Part shown: positions 61,908-64,000 of the stretch, piece by piece
Numbering within the stretch: the stretch's first letter is position 1
How the letters are laid out: each line of letters starts with the position of its first letter
Source of the DNA: Coprococcus sp. OM04-5BH
GTDB taxonomy: Bacteria > Bacillota > Clostridia > Lachnospirales > Lachnospiraceae
Assembly: GCF_003482105.1 (NCBI RefSeq)
Contig: NZ_QULM01000002.1
Location: 62,001 to 126,000 of the forward strand
Direction: 5' to 3'
DNA length: 64,000 nt
Notes under the pieces: generated by a model
What the model saw: the letters and a program-made list of their open reading frames with translations, nothing else
Told to the model about the DNA's origin: nothing
Database searches by the model: none
Position numbers and translations under genes: made by a program

Positions 61908-62944
61908 TAGAATAAATCCTTACAGATCCTGTTATAATGATCCGGAAAATCTGCCTTGATGGTTTTGCCGGACATGTATGACAGTTCATTTTTAATATCT
62001 CCGAACACATACTCGCCACATATGAGAAGCTGATTTTTTAGTCCGTATCTGTCAGCGAAATATCTGTTTACCCTTTTGTCACCATATTTTCTGTCACCTA
62101 TAAGAGAATATCCAAGGTGTTTAAGCTGGGCTCTTATCTGATGGGACTTACCTGTTATAAGCTCCACCTTCACCAGAGTATAGCTTCTGTTACATGCCAC
62201 CGGGGTAAATATTGAATGTATGTACTCACTTCCCGGAGTCTTATCACGGGAAACTACAGCCGTGTTGTTTTTCCTGTCTTTGGTTATATATGCACTGCTA
62301 TCTATTGTTTTTCCGATTTTTCCCGATACTATGGTGTAGTAAAATTTATGAAGAGTCCTATCCTTTATTATCTCTGAAAGGCACCTGCTTCCCATAAGGG
62401 ATATGCCGGCGGTTATAAGCCCTTCGGTATTCCTGTCAAGCCTGTTGCACACAGAGGGCTTAAAGGTTTCAAGACTTTTTAAAGTTATGATATTGTTATC
62501 CAGAAGAAAATCTATGATAGCCTCGTTTATGGAGTAGTCGCCATTGTCTGCCTTCTGGGACAGCACCCCTGCAGGCTTGTAGGCAATAAGGATGTTGTCA
62601 TCCTTATATACAACATCAAATTTGATCTTCCTGTCCCTGCCGCCATATACTTCGGCTGATGGAGCATTGCCGGAGTCTTTACGCCTGTCTGTATCTGATA
62701 CTGCCGGACTCTCATATCCGGCGTTTTTTCTGAATTTGCTGATGGTTTCATCACTTAAGAAGATCTTAACAACGTCTCCGTCCTTAAGGATTTCCCTACC
62801 GTCAGCCTTTCCTCCGTTTAATTTTATATTCTTTTTTCTGAGCATTTTGTAGATAAAGCTGTCGGGGGCTGTATTAAGATATGTGGAAAGCAGCTTGCTT
62901 AAACGCTTGCCTGCTTCATTTGCCGATACGATTATTTCCTGCAT
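61907..62944 (-). CDS. RluA-family pseudouridine synthase with S4 domain
   Basis: A 345-residue enzyme with an N-terminal S4 domain (AGKRLSKLLSTYLNTAPDSFIYKMLRKKNIKLNGGKADG) and a pseudouridine synthase domain. The catalytic Asp is in VCNRLDRNTEGLI, and GKSHQIRAQLKHLGYSLIGDRKYG is the C-terminal family block. A charged linker (about 75-110) separates the two. Its layout is closer to RluC than to RluD; the target uridines cannot be told. A second family member lies at 15,760. Confidence 0.88.
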   Translation of the reverse strand: MQEIIVSANEAGKRLSKLLSTYLNTAPDSFIYKMLRKKNIKLNGGKADGREILKDGDVVKIFLSDETISKFRKNAGYESPAVSDTDRRKDSGNAPSAEVYGGRDRKIKFDVVYKDDNILIAYKPAGVLSQKADNGDYSINEAIIDFLLDNNIITLKSLETFKPSVCNRLDRNTEGLITAGISLMGSRCLSEIIKDRTLHKFYYTIVSGKIGKTIDSSAYITKDRKNNTAVVSRDKTPGSEYIHSIFTPVACNRSYTLVKVELITGKSHQIRAQLKHLGYSLIGDRKYGDKRVNRYFADRYGLKNQLLICGEYVFGDIKNELSYMSGKTIKADFPDHYNRICKDLF

Positions 62945-63520
62945 TTATAATCCAAGCTCCAGTATTTTCTTCTTTACTCGTCCGTCCTTATTGACGAAGT
63001 CCTCATGAACGTTCCTGACACCACATGCCTTTTTGATAAAATCCTCAAGGTCTGTGGTTACAACCGCAAGATAAGGCTTAGGTGTCTGTTCAAACACCTT
63101 GTCTATAGCTTTCTTTAATTCGTTCTTATCCTTTATCTTCGAATTAAAGCTGCCGTTATAGTAGAATATCATCCTGCCATCCCTTACAAGCACAACAGGA
63201 AAATATATCATTCCCTCATATCTGCTGATACTCACGTCATATAAAAGATCTCTCCTTATATCCTCAGGAATCTCAGTCTCAGTCCTTTTATACTCCTCCT
63301 CTGTAAGCCAGTGGAACTTACCACAGAGGATAAGGGCAACCACCTGCTTTGAAAATGGAAGAGCCGTAAGTATCGGTACTATGATCATTACTGTCTTTGT
63401 TGTGCCAAAAAGAAAAAGGGACAAAGCAACACCGGCAACTATTATGATACCGGTGCTTATTATGCTTATGATGACTTTCTTCTTATGTCTTTTAAGATAT
63501 CCGTATTGTCCTCTGTCCAT
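62945..63520 (-). CDS. membrane protein of unknown function, 191 aa
   Basis: A basic N-terminus (RHKKK), two membrane helices (about 14-36 and 38-58) and a cytoplasmic domain of about 130 residues with EDIRRDLLYDVSISRYEGMIYFPVVLVRDGRMIFYYNG and TPKPYLAVVTTDLEDFIKKACGV. No family was recognised. Its stop abuts the RluA-family start directly (62,944/62,945), indicating one operon. Confidence 0.75.
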   Translation of the reverse strand: MDRGQYGYLKRHKKKVIISIISTGIIIVAGVALSLFLFGTTKTVMIIVPILTALPFSKQVVALILCGKFHWLTEEEYKRTETEIPEDIRRDLLYDVSISRYEGMIYFPVVLVRDGRMIFYYNGSFNSKIKDKNELKKAIDKVFEQTPKPYLAVVTTDLEDFIKKACGVRNVHEDFVNKDGRVKKKILELGL

Positions 63521-63534
63521 TAAAAGCTCCTTGT

Positions 63535-64000
63535 CTAGTTAAAAAACTTGAGTATGACTGATGTAGGTATAACTGATGTAAGACCTCTGAAAGCATTCAT
63601 GGCTACGCCGTATACCGACATTTCCTTACCGTGATATGCGTCTGTAAGGGCTTTTCTTACTACGTCTTCAGGTTTAACAAGAAAATACTTCTTAACAGGT
63701 ATCATCTGGGCGTACACCTGCGCCCTGTCGAAGAATTCCGTATCTACAGGTCCCGGGCATACCGCTGTAACCGTTACTCCCTTTCCTGCCATTTCCTGAT
63801 TTAAGGCCCTTGAGAAGCTTAATACCAGTGACTTTGTTGCTGCATACACTGCAAATGAAGGCTGCGGCATAAATGCTGCCGATGAAGCCATGTTTATGAT
63901 ATTTGACGGATATGTCATATATGGCAGTGAGATATGGGTCATTGCAATTAAGGCACGGCAGTTAAGGTCTACCATATCAACAGAGTCCTCATAACTTATC
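63535..64000 (-). CDS. short-chain dehydrogenase/reductase, 5' end beyond the window
   Basis: The visible 155 residues are the C-terminal two thirds of a classical SDR: NIINMASSAAF with the active Ser, YAATKSLVLSFSRALNQEM with the catalytic Tyr-x-x-x-Lys, and CPGPVDTEFFDRA. The cofactor-binding N-terminus lies beyond base 64,000. The substrate cannot be told. It is 14 bases before the unknown membrane protein gene on the same strand. Confidence 0.88.
   Translation of the reverse strand, partial: ISYEDSVDMVDLNCRALIAMTHISLPYMTYPSNIINMASSAAFMPQPSFAVYAATKSLVLSFSRALNQEMAGKGVTVTAVCPGPVDTEFFDRAQVYAQMIPVKKYFLVKPEDVVRKALTDAYHGKEMSVYGVAMNAFRGLTSVIPTSVILKFFN

Noticed and set aside
1..64000. CRISPR arrays, rRNA, tRNA genes and insertion sequences
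   Set aside because: No regularly spaced repeats, cloverleaf with TTCGA arm, rRNA-like sequence or transposase frame was seen on either strand.

Overview
The window looks like a piece of a Clostridia chromosome, most probably Lachnospiraceae. The evidence is gene content only: SepF, DivIVA and MinC/MinD without MinE, the sporulation pair YqfC/YqfD, RecU, a DUF3048 (YerB-type) lipoprotein, a short HisG with HisZ, and AT-rich intergenic DNA with AAGGAGG-type ribosome sites. No rRNA or tRNA gene is visible, so the genus cannot be fixed.

Positions 1 to about 5,480 (plus strand) are the right-hand part of a filamentous-phage (inovirus) prophage in this Gram-positive genome. The order is a small gene V-like protein, a 54-aa major coat candidate, a hairpin terminator, a signal-peptide/Gly-rich-linker/C-terminal-anchor adsorption protein (pIII-like), a run of tiny membrane proteins, a Zot/pI assembly ATPase, a non-coding region with large hairpins, and a Rep_trans-like initiator. 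This matches the Ff phage order V-VIII-terminator-III-VI-I-intergenic-II. There is no secretin gene, as expected without an outer membrane. Unusual parts are an antisense 54-aa membrane protein with its own consensus promoter, a 26-aa cationic heptad-repeat peptide, and a 428-bp tail region with paired palindromes and 9-bp iterons in front of a XerS-like tyrosine recombinase (5,841-6,899). The left end of the prophage lies outside the window.

Positions 7,166-14,176 (minus strand) are an accessory block: an ABC exporter with a large MacB/FtsX-type permease, a VanS/VanR-type kinase and regulator, a 58-aa membrane protein, a membrane protein of unknown function, a GNAT acetyltransferase and the tail of a broken DUF4143 ATPase gene. 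From 14,363 to the end every gene is on the minus strand and is mostly housekeeping.

The segment 14.4-31.8 kb is a cell-envelope and division cluster: YqeY, a cytidylate-kinase-like protein, an RluD-type enzyme, LspA, AroB, DivIVA, SepF, YggS, an HlyD-like protein, a small P-loop protein, a D,D-carboxypeptidase, MgsA, RodA, MinD, MinC, a very large PBP2, MreD, MreC and RadC. mreB is missing from its usual place between radC and mreC. The segment 31.8-52.8 kb carries MiaA, MutL, MutS and MiaB, then proline and folate genes, two FAD oxidoreductases, YerB-like, YbeY, PhoH, YqfD, YqfC and rpsU. The segment 53-61.4 kb carries alaS and a histidine operon (hisZ-G-D-B-HisF-like/IE) with a perfect sigma-A promoter, an unusual three-domain terminal gene and repeated intergenic elements. 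RecU, an RluA-type enzyme, an unknown membrane protein and a truncated SDR enzyme close the window.
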